NCBI GenBank assembly: GCA_013388845.1
Contig: JACAEN010000008.1
Coordinates: forward strand, 30,412 to 94,411
DNA length: 64,000 bases
Reading direction: 5' to 3'
From: Chloroflexota bacterium
Lineage (GTDB): Bacteria > Chloroflexota > Dehalococcoidia > GIF9 > AB-539-J10
A program made the position numbers and the translations under genes. Each line of letters begins with the position of its first letter. The first letter of the stretch is position 1. This document shows positions 1 to 9,276 of the stretch, one piece after another. Below the pieces are notes generated by a model. That model had not been told where the DNA came from, did not search any database, and saw nothing but the letters and a program-made list of their open reading frames with translations.

Positions 1-605
1 CGCCTACTGTGTGGGTCTCGCCCGATAGGTGCCTTGATTATCCCTTGCTCCGGGGATAGCCTGCCTTTAACGAGGACCAGATATCCTTTGGTCACAGCGC
101 GGCTTTTGAACTGTGCGGCTAAATATTCTCGGGCAAGGTCGTTTTTGGCCAAGACTATGAGCCCAGATGTATCTTTATCTAGCCTGTGCACTATGCCCGG
201 GCGCAACAGCTCATTGCTCTTGGCCAGGCTGGGACAATGGGCCAAGACAGCATTAACTAAGGTATGACTGGGATGCCCCGGGGCAGGGTGAACCGTCAAC
301 CCTGCCGGTTTATCTATGACCAATATATCTTCATCTTCATAAATTATGGTTAAAGGGATGGGCTCAGCTGAAGGATGGACAGGCAAGGGAGGAAGCTCAA
401 CCGTTATCCTATCAACCTTGTTTAGCTTCTGGCTCGCCTTTGCCTTTTGCCCCTTGACCAGAACGTAGCCCTGCTCAATCAGTTTCTGCACATAAGCGCG
501 AGAGAATTGTGGTAGAACCTGGGTTAAATACTTATCAAGGCGGATGTCAGGAACAGGTGAGCTGAATTGCAGTGTCTTAGTTTTGGAGTCCGTGGCTGCG
601 CTCAT
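1..605 (-). CDS. rluD: RluA/RluD-family 23S rRNA pseudouridine synthase (3' part cut by window edge)
   Basis: The protein converts specific uridines of 23S rRNA to pseudouridine. Reading from the ATG at 605, the N-terminal region has the S4 RNA-binding pattern (RLDKYLTQ, then a VLVKGQKAK strand). The catalytic core follows, with DKPAGLTVHPAPGH and HRLDKDTSG, whose Asp is the family nucleophile. About 200 residues are visible and the frame runs off the left edge, so roughly the last third is missing. Its ATG overlaps the lspA stop codon by 4 bp, so the two are translationally coupled in one minus-strand operon. RluA-type enzymes are hard to split by target; the S4 domain favours an RluC/RluD type. 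Confidence 0.88.
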   Translation of the reverse strand, partial: MSAATDSKTKTLQFSSPVPDIRLDKYLTQVLPQFSRAYVQKLIEQGYVLVKGQKAKASQKLNKVDRITVELPPLPVHPSAEPIPLTIIYEDEDILVIDKPAGLTVHPAPGHPSHTLVNAVLAHCPSLAKSNELLRPGIVHRLDKDTSGLIVLAKNDLAREYLAAQFKSRAVTKGYLVLVKGRLSPEQGIIKAPIGRDPHSR

Positions 606-1168
606 AATCTTTTTCTAAACATCCCCGACTTGTAGAAGGAATAGATGAGAATAAAGACCCCCACCGTTATAGCTGCGTCAGCGATGTTGAAAGCTGGCCA
701 ATGGAAACTGCCCCATAAACGAAAGTCAATGAAGTCGATGACATAACCAAAACGGAGACGGTCTATTAGATTGCCCACGGCACCACCCCAAATCAAACCA
801 ATGGATACCATGCTCAAAGTAGTAACTTGAGATAGGTAACGAAGAAACAGCAAGATAATGAGCAAACTAGCTATGCCAACAATGATGAGAAGAAAAGTTT
901 GGTTGGCAAGTAAACCAAAGGCGGAACCCGTATTCCCAACATAGGTCAAACTTAAGCGCCCAGTTATGGGCAGCGATTCCCCCGGGGCTAAGTGAGCTCT
1001 GACCCAGAGCTTGCTCAGTTGGTCAAGGGCCACCACCAGAGCAGCAACAATCACAAATAACCCTAACTTTCTTCTCCGCCTGTTTGAAGAAACCCTTGAT
1101 TTATCTTCGCCGACATAACCCGCTATCTTGTCGGTCACCAGTTTACTTGGAGGCCCATTATCTTGCAC
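602..1168 (-). CDS. lspA: Lipoprotein signal peptidase (signal peptidase II)
   Basis: LspA is an inner-membrane aspartyl protease that cleaves the signal peptide of lipid-modified prolipoproteins. The 188 residues show four hydrophobic segments and the family motifs DQLSKLW, NTGSAFGLL, GGAVGNLIDR and FNIADAAI; the Asp residues of the last two motifs are the catalytic pair. The N-terminal extension of about 35 charged residues before the first membrane segment is longer than usual. The start is GTG, inside the 3' end of the DksA-type gene (11-bp overlap), and the stop overlaps the start of the pseudouridine synthase. lspA-rluD adjacency is common in bacteria and supports both calls. Confidence 0.95.
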   Translation of the reverse strand: MQDNGPPSKLVTDKIAGYVGEDKSRVSSNRRRRKLGLFVIVAALVVALDQLSKLWVRAHLAPGESLPITGRLSLTYVGNTGSAFGLLANQTFLLIIVGIASLLIILLFLRYLSQVTTLSMVSIGLIWGGAVGNLIDRLRFGYVIDFIDFRLWGSFHWPAFNIADAAITVGVFILIYSFYKSGMFRKRL

Positions 1169-1526
1169 CTTTCATATCCTTTGTTCGGCTTGCCTTACAC
1201 TTCAGGCATAAGCTTGCTTGTGGTATGGCTTCCAGGCGAGCCCTCTCTATAGGTTGCCCACAGGAATCACACAATCCGTAGGTGCCAGCTTCATATTTTT
1301 GTAAAGCATGCTCAACTTCATTAAGAGACTCCCCCAGCCTTTTTTCCAAAGCCAGTCTTTTCTCTAGCTCAGAGGCCTCATCAGCTCCCTCCTCCCTTTT
1401 ACCAAACGGACTCCCCTCCTTTCTCTCTGCCGATGGTTGACCCAGAGCCCTCAACTGCTCTATCTTTTCTAGCAGCTCTGCTTTTTCTTTCTTCAATCTC
1501 TCATAAAGCTCAGCAAACTCTACCAC
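1158..1526 (-). CDS. TraR/DksA-family C4 zinc-finger protein
   Basis: The 122-residue protein has a long charged coiled-coil N-terminal half and a C-terminal zinc finger (CDSCGQPIERARLEAIP, then CLKCK), the layout of the DksA/TraR family. Family members bind the secondary channel of RNA polymerase and modulate initiation. The acidic DxxDA coiled-coil tip that defines true DksA is not obvious here, so it may be a DksA-like protein of the Bacillus YteA type. Start choice: GTG with AAGGAGG seven bases upstream. It is the first gene of the operon with lspA and rluD. Confidence 0.85.
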   Translation of the reverse strand: MVEFAELYERLKKEKAELLEKIEQLRALGQPSAERKEGSPFGKREEGADEASELEKRLALEKRLGESLNEVEHALQKYEAGTYGLCDSCGQPIERARLEAIPQASLCLKCKASRTKDMKGAR

Positions 1527-1609
1527 TTCTTGTCCTCCTTATCCCAACTTCGTCAGGGCAGCCATCCTATATCAAAATTCCACACGGATTGTGTGAGACC
1601 TACAGTTCG

Positions 1610-3232
1610 CTATACTCCGATTTCACCGGAGCTGGGCTTGCTAAAAACTTTTCTTATATTAGAATGTAAGGTGTCCCCCAGTTCCTTCACCGATTCGTAT
1701 CTAATTCTGTTAAGTTCCCTCTGCTTTTCTGCAAATTCAGTTCTGGAGTAAAGCTTTTCAGGATGCAAGTAGATATCATCTACATACCTTATCGCCCTAG
1801 GCACTTTAAAGCCCGTGGGTGAATCTACCCAGTCTTCTAGACCTCCCCTTAGTAGAGAATCGAGTATGGCCATGGTAAATTCTAACCTTATATCCTTGTA
1901 ACGTTCCCCTTCCCCTATGCCTCCAGTATTTAACAAGTAGTAATTTAGGTGGGGAATACCTTTTATTATCTCATAAAATATATTAGCATGCTCTGCCCGG
2001 TCTCCAGCGACGAAGGGGTCGTAGAAAAACTCGCTTCTAATTGCCCCCGCTCGTGTTGGGTCACCAGCCGAGGATTCCATTGCCTGTCCCAGAACCATCA
2101 AGGCTGCTGCTTGCTCCCGGGTTAGCTTGGATATCGCCGGAATCAGTGGCCCCCTGGTGATAAGAATCAGATTATCAATCCTATCTACATCAATATGGGA
2201 ACTGGCATGCATAAAATCTCTTCTTAATACCACTGCTCTGCCATTGGATGTTCTCTCAAAATTGAAAAAATCAAAATCCCCGTCTTCGGTTACGTAAACA
2301 TTCTCACAGACAGTTTCCGGTTTTAACAACCCATAAAATATTTCGATTTGCTCTCCAGGGTTCACACCCTCCGTTTTTACAAATATCCCACCGGCTTCAA
2401 AGCCATGGAAGGAACCATCGGGCATGAGAGTCCCCCCATCATCCTGGATAAGCCAAGATTTCTCTTTCCCTTTTCTAGCCAGGATTCTACAGGTTGTAGT
2501 CGTTTTCCCATTGGCACTTAAGGCTACGAGTAACGTCCGCAACGTCCGATAATCCCCGTGTGCTGATTGCAGATAATCCTCTCTACAGCCAGTATGTAAG
2601 AAGATGCCTCCTCTCTTCGTCTTAGCCACCCAGTCCTCAGCAGCGAAAACTCCCTTCTTATATTCACCTATGTAGTTACCATTCCTGATTATCTTGACAA
2701 ACCTCCCATCGTCCAGCATAGCCAACCTGATAGTGATATCTTTCTCAGGGAGTGGCTTTGACTGATTAGTTTCAAAAGCCTCATCAGCGAAGAATAAGAT
2801 GTAGTAGGTTGGCTCTTTGACTTCCCCCTTTGGAGGTATAAAAAGGTTCTTGCCTCCATAGGCAACATGGGCAAACCGCTCAGGAACAATTAACCTGACC
2901 GTAGTGTTGCTACTTTCATTGCCCACAATTCTGTCTACGGAAATCAATCTTTCCTTGCCCAAAGCCTTTTCACATTGAGCTAACAGCCTTAGTTCATCCT
3001 CACCAAAGAGATGGTCAACGCTGTTTTTGGTGAACATTGCTGACCTAGAAGTAGGCTCACTTTGGGCAACAAAATTTCCATAAATTGTTTTCCTGACTCC
3101 TGGCTCTTTTTCCACAAGCTTTCTCAGTTCCTCGTCAGGGGGGTTGTGAGTTAACCGATTTTCTGCCCGCGCCTTTTGCCAGATTCTGTTGGCAGTTATA
3201 ACGAATTGTTCTAGCTCAAACGCTACCATCAT
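1610..3232 (-). CDS. pckA: Phosphoenolpyruvate carboxykinase (ATP), divergent
   Basis: The enzyme interconverts oxaloacetate plus ATP with PEP, CO2 and ADP, linking C4 acids to gluconeogenesis. The 540 residues carry the PEPCK landmarks: a kinase loop at about residues 236-246 (VALSANGKTTT), QDDGGTLMPDGSFHGFEAGG at 263-282 equivalent to the metal-binding GDDEHGW region, and SKLTREQAAALM plus LNTGGIGEGERYKDIRL in the C-terminal domain. The P-loop is unusual: the first Gly of GxxxxGKT is Ala237, and the usual GLSGTGKTT reads ALSANGKTT. Length matches the family. It stands alone, 76 bp beyond the dnaK stop and in the same direction. Confidence 0.85.
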   Translation of the reverse strand: MMVAFELEQFVITANRIWQKARAENRLTHNPPDEELRKLVEKEPGVRKTIYGNFVAQSEPTSRSAMFTKNSVDHLFGEDELRLLAQCEKALGKERLISVDRIVGNESSNTTVRLIVPERFAHVAYGGKNLFIPPKGEVKEPTYYILFFADEAFETNQSKPLPEKDITIRLAMLDDGRFVKIIRNGNYIGEYKKGVFAAEDWVAKTKRGGIFLHTGCREDYLQSAHGDYRTLRTLLVALSANGKTTTTCRILARKGKEKSWLIQDDGGTLMPDGSFHGFEAGGIFVKTEGVNPGEQIEIFYGLLKPETVCENVYVTEDGDFDFFNFERTSNGRAVVLRRDFMHASSHIDVDRIDNLILITRGPLIPAISKLTREQAAALMVLGQAMESSAGDPTRAGAIRSEFFYDPFVAGDRAEHANIFYEIIKGIPHLNYYLLNTGGIGEGERYKDIRLEFTMAILDSLLRGGLEDWVDSPTGFKVPRAIRYVDDIYLHPEKLYSRTEFAEKQRELNRIRYESVKELGDTLHSNIRKVFSKPSSGEIGV

Positions 3233-3308
3233 GCTCCTTGTGACAAATAGGATTTTGTTCCTCTAACTTCCTAGGAATCAGGGCCTAATACCCACAAGTC
3301 GGGATTGC

Positions 3309-5204
3309 TTAGACTTCGCGGAACTCACCTTCTACCGTGCCTTCTTCTCCCCCTCCAGGTCCCTCCCCACCAGGTGGCGGCTGCCCTGGTTGCTGGTAGA
3401 CAGACGCTCCAACCTTTTGCAGGGCATCCGATAGCTCTTGCATAGCCTTACGAATGGCGCTTATATCCTTACCTTGGAGAGCCGACTTCACACTGGCTAT
3501 CTTAGCGTCTATGTCCTTTTTTACATTGGCCGGTATCTTATCTTTGTAGTCGCGGAGGGTCTTCTCTGCGGTGTAAGCCAAGCCGTCAGCAGAGTTGCGC
3601 AACTCCACTTCCTCTTTACGCTTAGCATCCTCGGCAGCATACTGCTCAGCCTCTCTCCTCATCCTCTCTACTTCTTCTTTGCTTAGCCCGCTCGAGGCAG
3701 TGATAGTGATTTTTTGTTCTTTCCCCGTGCCTTTGTCCCGAGCGCTAACATTAAGGATGCCGTTAGCATCTATATCGAAAGTTACCTCAATTTGAGGCAC
3801 GCCACGTGGCGCCGGCAAGATGCCATCGAGTACGAAGCGTCCCAATGTTCGGTTATCAGCAGCCATAGGGCGCTCGCCTTGAAGAACATGTATCTCGACG
3901 CTTGGCTGGTTGTCACTAGCCGTGCTGAAAATTTGGCTCTTGGAAGTAGGTATAGTGGTGTTGCGGAGAATAAGCGGCGTAGCTACTCCTCCCAGTGTCT
4001 CTATTCCTAAAGTGAGTGGGGTGACATCAAGAAGAAGGATTTCTCCGACTTCACCTTTAAGCACCCCAGCCTGGATAGCTGCTCCCATAGCGACAACCTC
4101 ATCGGGATTGATTCCCTTGGACGGCTCCTTGCCGAAAAACTGTCTCACCTTTTCTTGAACTAAGGGCATTCTGGTTTGCCCACCAACAAGGAGGACTTCA
4201 TCAATCTTAGCTGCAGTCAGCCCGGCGTCCTTCAGTGCTTGGCGACAGGGCTCAAGAGTCTGCTCGACCAAATCCATGACCAGTTGTTCTAGTTTAGAGC
4301 GGGTCAAGGTGATACTAAGGTGTTTTGGTCCCGAGGCATCAGCAGTAATAAACGGCAGGCTTATCTCAGTCTGTTGCACCGTGGAAAGTTCAATTTTCGC
4401 CCGTTCCGCTGCCTCTTTAAGGCGCTGCATTGCCATGCGGTCGTTCCTTAAATCAATTCCCTGATCCCGTTTGAATTCAGCACACAGCCATTCGATAATA
4501 CGCTGGTCGAAGTCATCCCCACCCAGATGAGTATTGCCGCTAGTGGACTTGACCTGGAAGGTCCCTTCCCCTATCTCCAGGATGGAGATATCGAAGGTGC
4601 CTCCACCAAGGTCATATACTGCAATTATTCCTTCTTTTTTCTTATCGGCACCATAGGCTAGAGCAGCAGCAGTGGGCTCATTAATAATACGAAGGACATT
4701 TAATCCAGCGATTGCACCAGCATCCTTGGTGGCCTGGCGCTGGCTGTCATTGAAATAAGCTGGCACGGTGATGACTGCTTCCGTCACTTTGTCACCAAGG
4801 TAGGCTTCGGCATCGGTTTTTAGTTTTTGTAATATCATGGCCGATATTTCCGGCGGCGTGTATTCTTTTCTACCCATGATCACTCTGACTTCGTTATTAG
4901 GACCACGAGTTGTCTTGTAAGATACACGCTTGGCGTCCTCTTCTACAGGCAATTCTCTCCCTGGCGGTTCCCCCCATTTTCTTCCCATGAAGCGCTTGAT
5001 GCTATAAATGGTGTTCTCGGGGTTAACGATAGCCTGACGTTTAGCCACTTGTCCGACCAGTCGCTCTCCATTCTTGCTTATGGCCACCACGGAAGGATAC
5101 AAGTTAGAGCCTTCAGAACTGGGGATAAGTTTAGGTTTCCCGCCTTCCATAACAGCGATTTCACTCAAAGTTGTTCCTAGATCAATACCTACTGCCTTAG
5201 GCAT
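3309..5204 (-). CDS. dnaK: Chaperone DnaK (Hsp70)
   Basis: Hsp70 binds and releases unfolded peptide segments in an ATP-driven cycle with DnaJ and GrpE. The 631 residues show the nucleotide-binding domain ([13 protein letters not shown] near the N-terminus, [15 protein letters not shown], the linker [18 protein letters not shown]) and the substrate-binding domain, ending in a Gly/Pro-rich tail with an acidic last stretch (GEFREV in place of the common EEVD-like end). The second-position SE in [11 protein letters not shown] differs from the usual NSCVAV. It starts 1 bp after the grpE stop in the hrcA-grpE-dnaK operon, so CIRCE/HrcA control of the operon is expected. dnaJ does not follow; PEPCK does. 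Confidence 0.97.
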   Translation of the reverse strand: MPKAVGIDLGTTLSEIAVMEGGKPKLIPSSEGSNLYPSVVAISKNGERLVGQVAKRQAIVNPENTIYSIKRFMGRKWGEPPGRELPVEEDAKRVSYKTTRGPNNEVRVIMGRKEYTPPEISAMILQKLKTDAEAYLGDKVTEAVITVPAYFNDSQRQATKDAGAIAGLNVLRIINEPTAAALAYGADKKKEGIIAVYDLGGGTFDISILEIGEGTFQVKSTSGNTHLGGDDFDQRIIEWLCAEFKRDQGIDLRNDRMAMQRLKEAAERAKIELSTVQQTEISLPFITADASGPKHLSITLTRSKLEQLVMDLVEQTLEPCRQALKDAGLTAAKIDEVLLVGGQTRMPLVQEKVRQFFGKEPSKGINPDEVVAMGAAIQAGVLKGEVGEILLLDVTPLTLGIETLGGVATPLILRNTTIPTSKSQIFSTASDNQPSVEIHVLQGERPMAADNRTLGRFVLDGILPAPRGVPQIEVTFDIDANGILNVSARDKGTGKEQKITITASSGLSKEEVERMRREAEQYAAEDAKRKEEVELRNSADGLAYTAEKTLRDYKDKIPANVKKDIDAKIASVKSALQGKDISAIRKAMQELSDALQKVGASVYQQPGQPPPGGEGPGGGEEGTVEGEFREV

Positions 5205-5205
5205 A

Positions 5206-5754
5206 TTATCCCTCCTCTGTAGTTTCCTCTTGAGTCTTATCTTCCTTTTTACCTTTGCCTATCATAACCATACTGGGACGAAGCAGCTTGTCCTTAAATT
5301 TATAACCTTTGCGGATTTCCTCTACGACTACACCCTCCTGCCCCTCCAACTGACCCACTGCCTCGTGAAGATAGGGATCGAAGTACTCTCCCTTGGCTTT
5401 AATTTCAGCCAGCCCTTGCGCTTCTAAAATAGCTTTAATCTTATTATAGACAAGTTTTATGCCTTCAGTCCAATTCTGCTTGTCAAGCTCACTCGGTAGA
5501 GAAGCAAGCGCTGTCTCAAAATCGTCCAGGATGCTTAGCAAGTCCAGGACAAGCATCCTGTTAGCAAACTCCACTACCTCTGATTTCTCCAGCTCAGCGC
5601 GTTTCATGTAATTCTCGAGGTCCGCCTGGCTTCTTTGCCAATTGGCCAAATATTTTTCGGCTTTTTCTTTTTCCTCAGCCAGAGCTTGCTGTAACGCTTC
5701 TATATCCTCAGCCTGCTCGATTCCTGCTTCAACTACTTCATCACCTTCAGCCAA
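5206..5754 (-). CDS. grpE: Nucleotide exchange factor GrpE
   Basis: GrpE releases ADP from DnaK. The 182-residue protein has an acidic N-terminal tail, a long coiled coil from about residue 18 to 80 ([20 protein letters not shown]), the central helices with [14 protein letters not shown], and the C-terminal beta wing ([15 protein letters not shown], then [19 protein letters not shown]), the best-conserved GrpE signature. It lies between hrcA (13-bp gap) and dnaK (1-bp gap), the classic order in Gram-positive and Chloroflexota heat-shock operons. Regulation is expected from the CIRCE element ahead of hrcA. Confidence 0.96.
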   Translation of the reverse strand: MAEGDEVVEAGIEQAEDIEALQQALAEEKEKAEKYLANWQRSQADLENYMKRAELEKSEVVEFANRMLVLDLLSILDDFETALASLPSELDKQNWTEGIKLVYNKIKAILEAQGLAEIKAKGEYFDPYLHEAVGQLEGQEGVVVEEIRKGYKFKDKLLRPSMVMIGKGKKEDKTQEETTEEG

Positions 5755-5767
5755 TATTAGACCTCCC

Positions 5768-6784
5768 TTAAATATATTCAGCCACCGAGTTGCTCAGCAA
5801 TGTTGAGAGACAATTAAGCGAGGAAATAGCCTTAGCATAGTCCATCCGTTTGGGGCCAATCACTCCCACAATGCCACTGGCCTTGTCAGGCACTCCATAC
5901 CGACTAGCTATAAAACTCAAGTCCTGCAATGCTGGCTCCGGGTTTTCTTCGCCGATGACTACCTTTATCCCTCCCTTGCTAAGCTCGGGGCAGAATATGT
6001 TTCTAAGCCAATCTTCTCCTTCCAACACTTCTAAAATCTTAAGCACTCTAGGGCTGTTGCTAAACTCCGGTTGACTCAGCAACAAATGTAGCCCCTCCAG
6101 ATAAGGCTCACCATACTCTAGCTGATCTTCAGCAGCTACTATTTTTGCTAAACATTCGGCTACTTGCTTTTCCTCAGGAGAAAGTTCCGATTTGTCAGCC
6201 AAAATTTCGCTGCTGGTCATCCCGGCGTAAATAGAAGTAAGTTTGTTAGCTAGCTTTGTTAGCTCATCCTGGTTAACCTTTCTACCAAAAGATAAGACCT
6301 GCCGTCTAACTTTTGCTTCATACAAAACCACGATCAGCAAAGCCATGAAATCCTGCAACGCGACCAAATCGAGGTGTTTGAAGTGACAGCGAACCGCTTT
6401 AGGAGTGGTTATTACTACCAGGTTGTGAACAAGGCGCGCCAAAAGTGCTGCTACTGTTCTTAGCCATTGCTCGAACTCTTCCTTTGCTTCCTGAGATATC
6501 TGATGAATCAAATACTGCTCAACCGGGGAAAGTTCAATCTCTTCTCCTATCAGTTCTACATAGTAGCGGTAAGCCTTATCAGTGGGTACGCTGCCGGCTG
6601 AACGGTGAGGATGGATAACATATCCTTCCCGTTCCAGATATGCTGTATCATTGCGAATGGTAGCCGGGCTTACCTCCAAGCCGTACTTCTTCACGATAGC
6701 GCTGGAAGCTACCGGTACCGCCCTACTGATGTAATCCTCAACTATTATCCTGAGAACGGTTTCTCTCCTTTCTCTTATAGCCAT
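5768..6784 (-). CDS. hrcA: Heat-inducible transcription repressor HrcA
   Basis: HrcA represses the class I heat-shock operons by binding CIRCE and needs chaperonin for activity. The 338 residues contain the N-terminal winged helix (RRETVLRIIVEDYISRAVPV, then VSPATIRNDTAYLEREGY with the HrcA signature SPATIRN) and the GAF-like domain ending in SGIVGVIGPKRMDYAKAI. The start ATG directly follows a CIRCE half-site, and a consensus promoter precedes it, so the gene is very probably autoregulated. First gene of hrcA-grpE-dnaK. Confidence 0.96.
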   Translation of the reverse strand: MAIRERRETVLRIIVEDYISRAVPVASSAIVKKYGLEVSPATIRNDTAYLEREGYVIHPHRSAGSVPTDKAYRYYVELIGEEIELSPVEQYLIHQISQEAKEEFEQWLRTVAALLARLVHNLVVITTPKAVRCHFKHLDLVALQDFMALLIVVLYEAKVRRQVLSFGRKVNQDELTKLANKLTSIYAGMTSSEILADKSELSPEEKQVAECLAKIVAAEDQLEYGEPYLEGLHLLLSQPEFSNSPRVLKILEVLEGEDWLRNIFCPELSKGGIKVVIGEENPEPALQDLSFIASRYGVPDKASGIVGVIGPKRMDYAKAISSLNCLSTLLSNSVAEYI

Positions 6785-6811
6785 TTAGCACTCTCCCATT
6801 TCAATTGCTAA
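6785..6811 (-). promoter_or_regulatory. CIRCE operator (HrcA binding site)
   Basis: On the minus strand the sequence reads TTAGCAATT, nine bases, then GAGTGCTAA, against the consensus TTAGCACTC-N9-GAGTGCTAA: the right arm is perfect and the left arm has six of nine bases, with exact spacing. The right arm ends at the base before the hrcA ATG. A further TTAGCACTG half-site lies nearby at 6822-6830 and overlaps the -10 box. Confidence 0.88.
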
Positions 6812-6818
6812 ATAGAGT

Positions 6819-6847
6819 AATTTAGCACTGTAAACACGTTCTGTCAA
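6819..6847 (-). promoter_or_regulatory. sigma-A-type promoter of hrcA-grpE-dnaK
   Basis: Minus-strand TTGACA (6842-6847), a 17-bp spacer and TAAATT (6819-6824). The expected transcription start falls at about 6812, just before the CIRCE element, so HrcA bound at CIRCE would sit on the initially transcribed region. Confidence 0.75.
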
Positions 6848-6884
6848 ATGATATAGTTGGGACTTGCTTTGACGGGTCTTCTTA

Positions 6885-6913
6885 TTGACCGAGAATGAAA
6901 TATTAAGTACTAT
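6885..6913 (+). promoter_or_regulatory. sigma-A-type promoter of glyA
   Basis: TTGACC (6885-6890), a 17-bp spacer and TACTAT (6908-6913), about 37 bp before the glyA start. It diverges from the hrcA promoter; the -35 boxes are about 40 bp apart. Confidence 0.65.
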
Positions 6914-6949
6914 TATACCACAAATCTGAAAACCACAAAGGTATTTCCC

Positions 6950-8182
6950 TTGTCGCAACGTGATAACAAAGTAGCTCAACTCCTGAGCCTGGAGGCAGAA
7001 AGGCAAGCAAGCACCATAAATCTTATTGCCTCTGAAAACCACGCCAGCCGAGCAGTGCTTGAGGCCCAAAGCTCGGTGCTCAATGACAAATACGCTGAAG
7101 GATACCCCAGGCACCGCTATTACGGCGGTTGTGTCTACATAGACGAAATTGAAAACTTGGCTATCGAACGGGTTAAAAAGCTATTTAAAGCCGAGCATGC
7201 CAATGTCCAAGCTCATAGCGGCAGTCAGGCCAATATGGCAGCCTATTCAGTCCTATTGGAACACGGGGACACTGTTATGGGGATGAGTCTCAGCCATGGC
7301 GGGCATCTCACCCATGGCTCTGAGGTCAATTTCTCCGGGAAATGGTATAACTTTGTCCCTTACGGAGTCGACCCCAAAACCGAGATGCTCAACTACGACG
7401 AAATTGAACGGTTGGCTCTGAAGCATAAGCCTAAGCTAATAATAGCCGGGGCAAGTAGCTACTCGCGTATTATTGATTTTGAAAGGCTTCGCCACATAGC
7501 TGATAAGGTGGGTGCCAAGTTATTGGTTGACATGGCTCACATAGCAGGGATAATAGCCGCTGGACTTCATCCCTCCCCTGTGCCCCATGCCCAAGTTACT
7601 ACTTCTACCACGCAAAAGACCTTGCGGGGACCCCGGGGTGGCTTTATTTTGTGTGATAAAGAGCTGGCTTCAGCGATTGATGCAGCAGTTTTTCCCGGCA
7701 TGCAGGGTGGCCCCTTCATGCACATCATCGCCGCCAAAGCTGTGTGCTTCTTTGAAGCTATGCAACCTGAATTCGTTGATTACCAGAAGTCAGTGCTGGA
7801 GAATGCTCGCGTTTTGGCTTCCGAACTCCAGAGATATGGGATGCGTATTGTTTCCGGCGGCACAGATAACCATATTGTCCTTGTTGACCTCTCCTCACAG
7901 GGGATAAGCGGCAGGGATGCTGAGGAGGCCTTAGGGGCAGCGGGCATCTCCGTAAATAGAAATACCATCCCCTTTGACCCCAAGCCACCATTGATTACCA
8001 GCGGTATTAGACTGGGCACGCCAGCGGTGACCACCAGAGGTTTTGGCACAGACGAGATGAAGCGAGTTGCTTCTTTCATTGTCAAAGCGCTTTCTTCTTT
8101 AGGAGACAAGCGTGCTCAAGAACGAGTCCGCCACGAAGTGCAAGAGATGTGCCGACATTTCCCCATTCCCGGACTGGCCTGA
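6950..8182 (+). CDS. glyA: Serine hydroxymethyltransferase
   Basis: GlyA is a PLP enzyme that converts serine and tetrahydrofolate to glycine and methylene-tetrahydrofolate. In the 410 residues, [20 protein letters not shown] and the [14 protein letters not shown] segment are the N-terminal signatures, and [15 protein letters not shown] carries the PLP lysine. Length and motifs match cytosolic bacterial SHMT. The start is TTG, chosen because AAAGG lies eight bases upstream and no better start precedes the conserved region. It has its own promoter, divergent from hrcA. It supplies one-carbon units for the folate pathway, whose folP/folK genes lie at 25-26.6 kb. Confidence 0.97.
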   Translation: MSQRDNKVAQLLSLEAERQASTINLIASENHASRAVLEAQSSVLNDKYAEGYPRHRYYGGCVYIDEIENLAIERVKKLFKAEHANVQAHSGSQANMAAYSVLLEHGDTVMGMSLSHGGHLTHGSEVNFSGKWYNFVPYGVDPKTEMLNYDEIERLALKHKPKLIIAGASSYSRIIDFERLRHIADKVGAKLLVDMAHIAGIIAAGLHPSPVPHAQVTTSTTQKTLRGPRGGFILCDKELASAIDAAVFPGMQGGPFMHIIAAKAVCFFEAMQPEFVDYQKSVLENARVLASELQRYGMRIVSGGTDNHIVLVDLSSQGISGRDAEEALGAAGISVNRNTIPFDPKPPLITSGIRLGTPAVTTRGFGTDEMKRVASFIVKALSSLGDKRAQERVRHEVQEMCRHFPIPGLA

Positions 8183-8313
8183 CACATCTCTTCCCCGTTT
8201 AATCTTTTTACTTGCTTGGGCAAGAGGCATAGGAAGAACGTGTTTGCCTTTTTGTTTTTTGCTCTCGTCAAGAAGAATTGGACTGTGATAAGGTTAAGTC
8301 GAGAGTCTGGATA

Positions 8314-9117
8314 ATGTCCGAGTTGAAAATAATCCCCACGGTAAAGAGGTCTTTCAACCTTCTCAAAAAGGACCCCGCCCTCCTAGCACTTTTTATTCTC
8401 CCCGCAGTGTTCCCGATTGAAAGAATAATTGCCAATTATCTAATGCTTTTCATCATATTAGCTACGTTAGGACGTTCAGGAATTCCTTCGGTACCTTCTT
8501 TAATGCCTCCTATCCCTTTCCAGGTTATCTATCTTATCGTGGGCTTCTTGCTAGGAGTATGGGCGTCGGCCGGGGCTATTCTTAAGGTAACGGAACTTGA
8601 GAAAGGAAGCAAATTGGGATTAATAAAAGCCCTGACTAGGGGACTCAAGAGAATCCCCAAGCTCCTGGTCCCAGCCATCGCAGGCTTGGCGCTGTACACT
8701 TTAATGATTTCTGGTATGACGATAGTAATCAGTCGTTACACGTTTCTAAGAATGGGACCTCTAGTTCAGGGCGCTTCACCTTCGATTCCTTCCACCGTTG
8801 CCCTTATACTGGTGGCAGTCCTTATATTCATAGTGACGCTTTACGTTGCGACAAGACTACGCCTTTCTGCACCGGCATGCGTCCTTGAAAATAATTTTGG
8901 GTTAAACACAAGCTGGAAAGTAATAAAGGGGAATTGGTGGAAAGTCTTCGCAATCTTCTTAATCTTTGGGGCGATGTCAGCACTTATCAGCCAGATACCG
9001 ATAATAGGGATATATCTCCGTGGTGTGATAGTAGAGCCGCTCAGCATCACAGCCGCGACTCTTATCTATTTCCAGTTGCAAGAAGCAAAACCGAGTAGAG
9101 AAGAGGGAATTCCGTAG
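8314..9117 (+). CDS. Multi-pass membrane protein of unknown function
   Basis: About 267 residues with an N-terminal cytoplasmic stretch (TVKRSFNLLKKDPALL) followed by about six hydrophobic segments: two near residues 17-75, one at about 105-130, one at 155-180, and two after the soluble-looking NTSWKVIKGNWWKV loop. The pattern (a KDP-preceded first helix, then paired helices with an NWWKVF motif) resembles the membrane domain of uncharacterised DUF7544/GDPD-anchor-type families, but I cannot name the family firmly. The frame opens at a TTG at 8278, but the ATG at 8314 gives a natural N-terminus (MSELKIIPTV). It lies between glyA and prs with no operon link. Confidence 0.65.
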   Translation: MSELKIIPTVKRSFNLLKKDPALLALFILPAVFPIERIIANYLMLFIILATLGRSGIPSVPSLMPPIPFQVIYLIVGFLLGVWASAGAILKVTELEKGSKLGLIKALTRGLKRIPKLLVPAIAGLALYTLMISGMTIVISRYTFLRMGPLVQGASPSIPSTVALILVAVLIFIVTLYVATRLRLSAPACVLENNFGLNTSWKVIKGNWWKVFAIFLIFGAMSALISQIPIIGIYLRGVIVEPLSITAATLIYFQLQEAKPSREEGIP

Positions 9118-9135
9118 GCTTCGCCCTCAGCTTAC

Positions 9136-9154
9136 CTCTCCCTTCGAGGGAGAG
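9136..9154. repeat. Short palindromic repeat, family R3
   Basis: A 19-bp perfect hairpin sequence, CTCTCCCTTCGAGGGAGAG. Related palindromes with the core CTCTCCCTTGANGGGAGAG recur at 13641, 16279, 16326, 29040 and 31719, so it is an interspersed family and not only a terminator. Placed after the 8314-9117 gene it could still stop transcription, although no T run follows. Confidence 0.75.
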
Positions 9155-9238
9155 AAACTTCATATGAGATTACGCAGTTGACTGTAGTTTCTTTGGTTAG
9201 TTTTGAACCAACCTTTCCTGAAAAGAGACACGATTTCA

Positions 9239-9247
9239 TGCTATAAT
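9239..9247 (+). promoter_or_regulatory. Extended -10 promoter of prs
   Basis: TGCTATAAT is a perfect extended -10 box, 29 bp before the prs ATG. No good -35 is seen at 17 bp (only a weak CTGAAA at 18 bp). The same TGCTATAAT string precedes folP (25161) and the 27176 gene. Confidence 0.6.
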
Positions 9248-9276
9248 CAAGTTAGCATCCATACAATTAAGAGGTA

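Noticed and set aside
1084-1281. Plus-strand frame opposite lspA and the DksA-type gene
   Set aside because: It is a shadow of two well-supported genes, with no ribosome binding site or family match.
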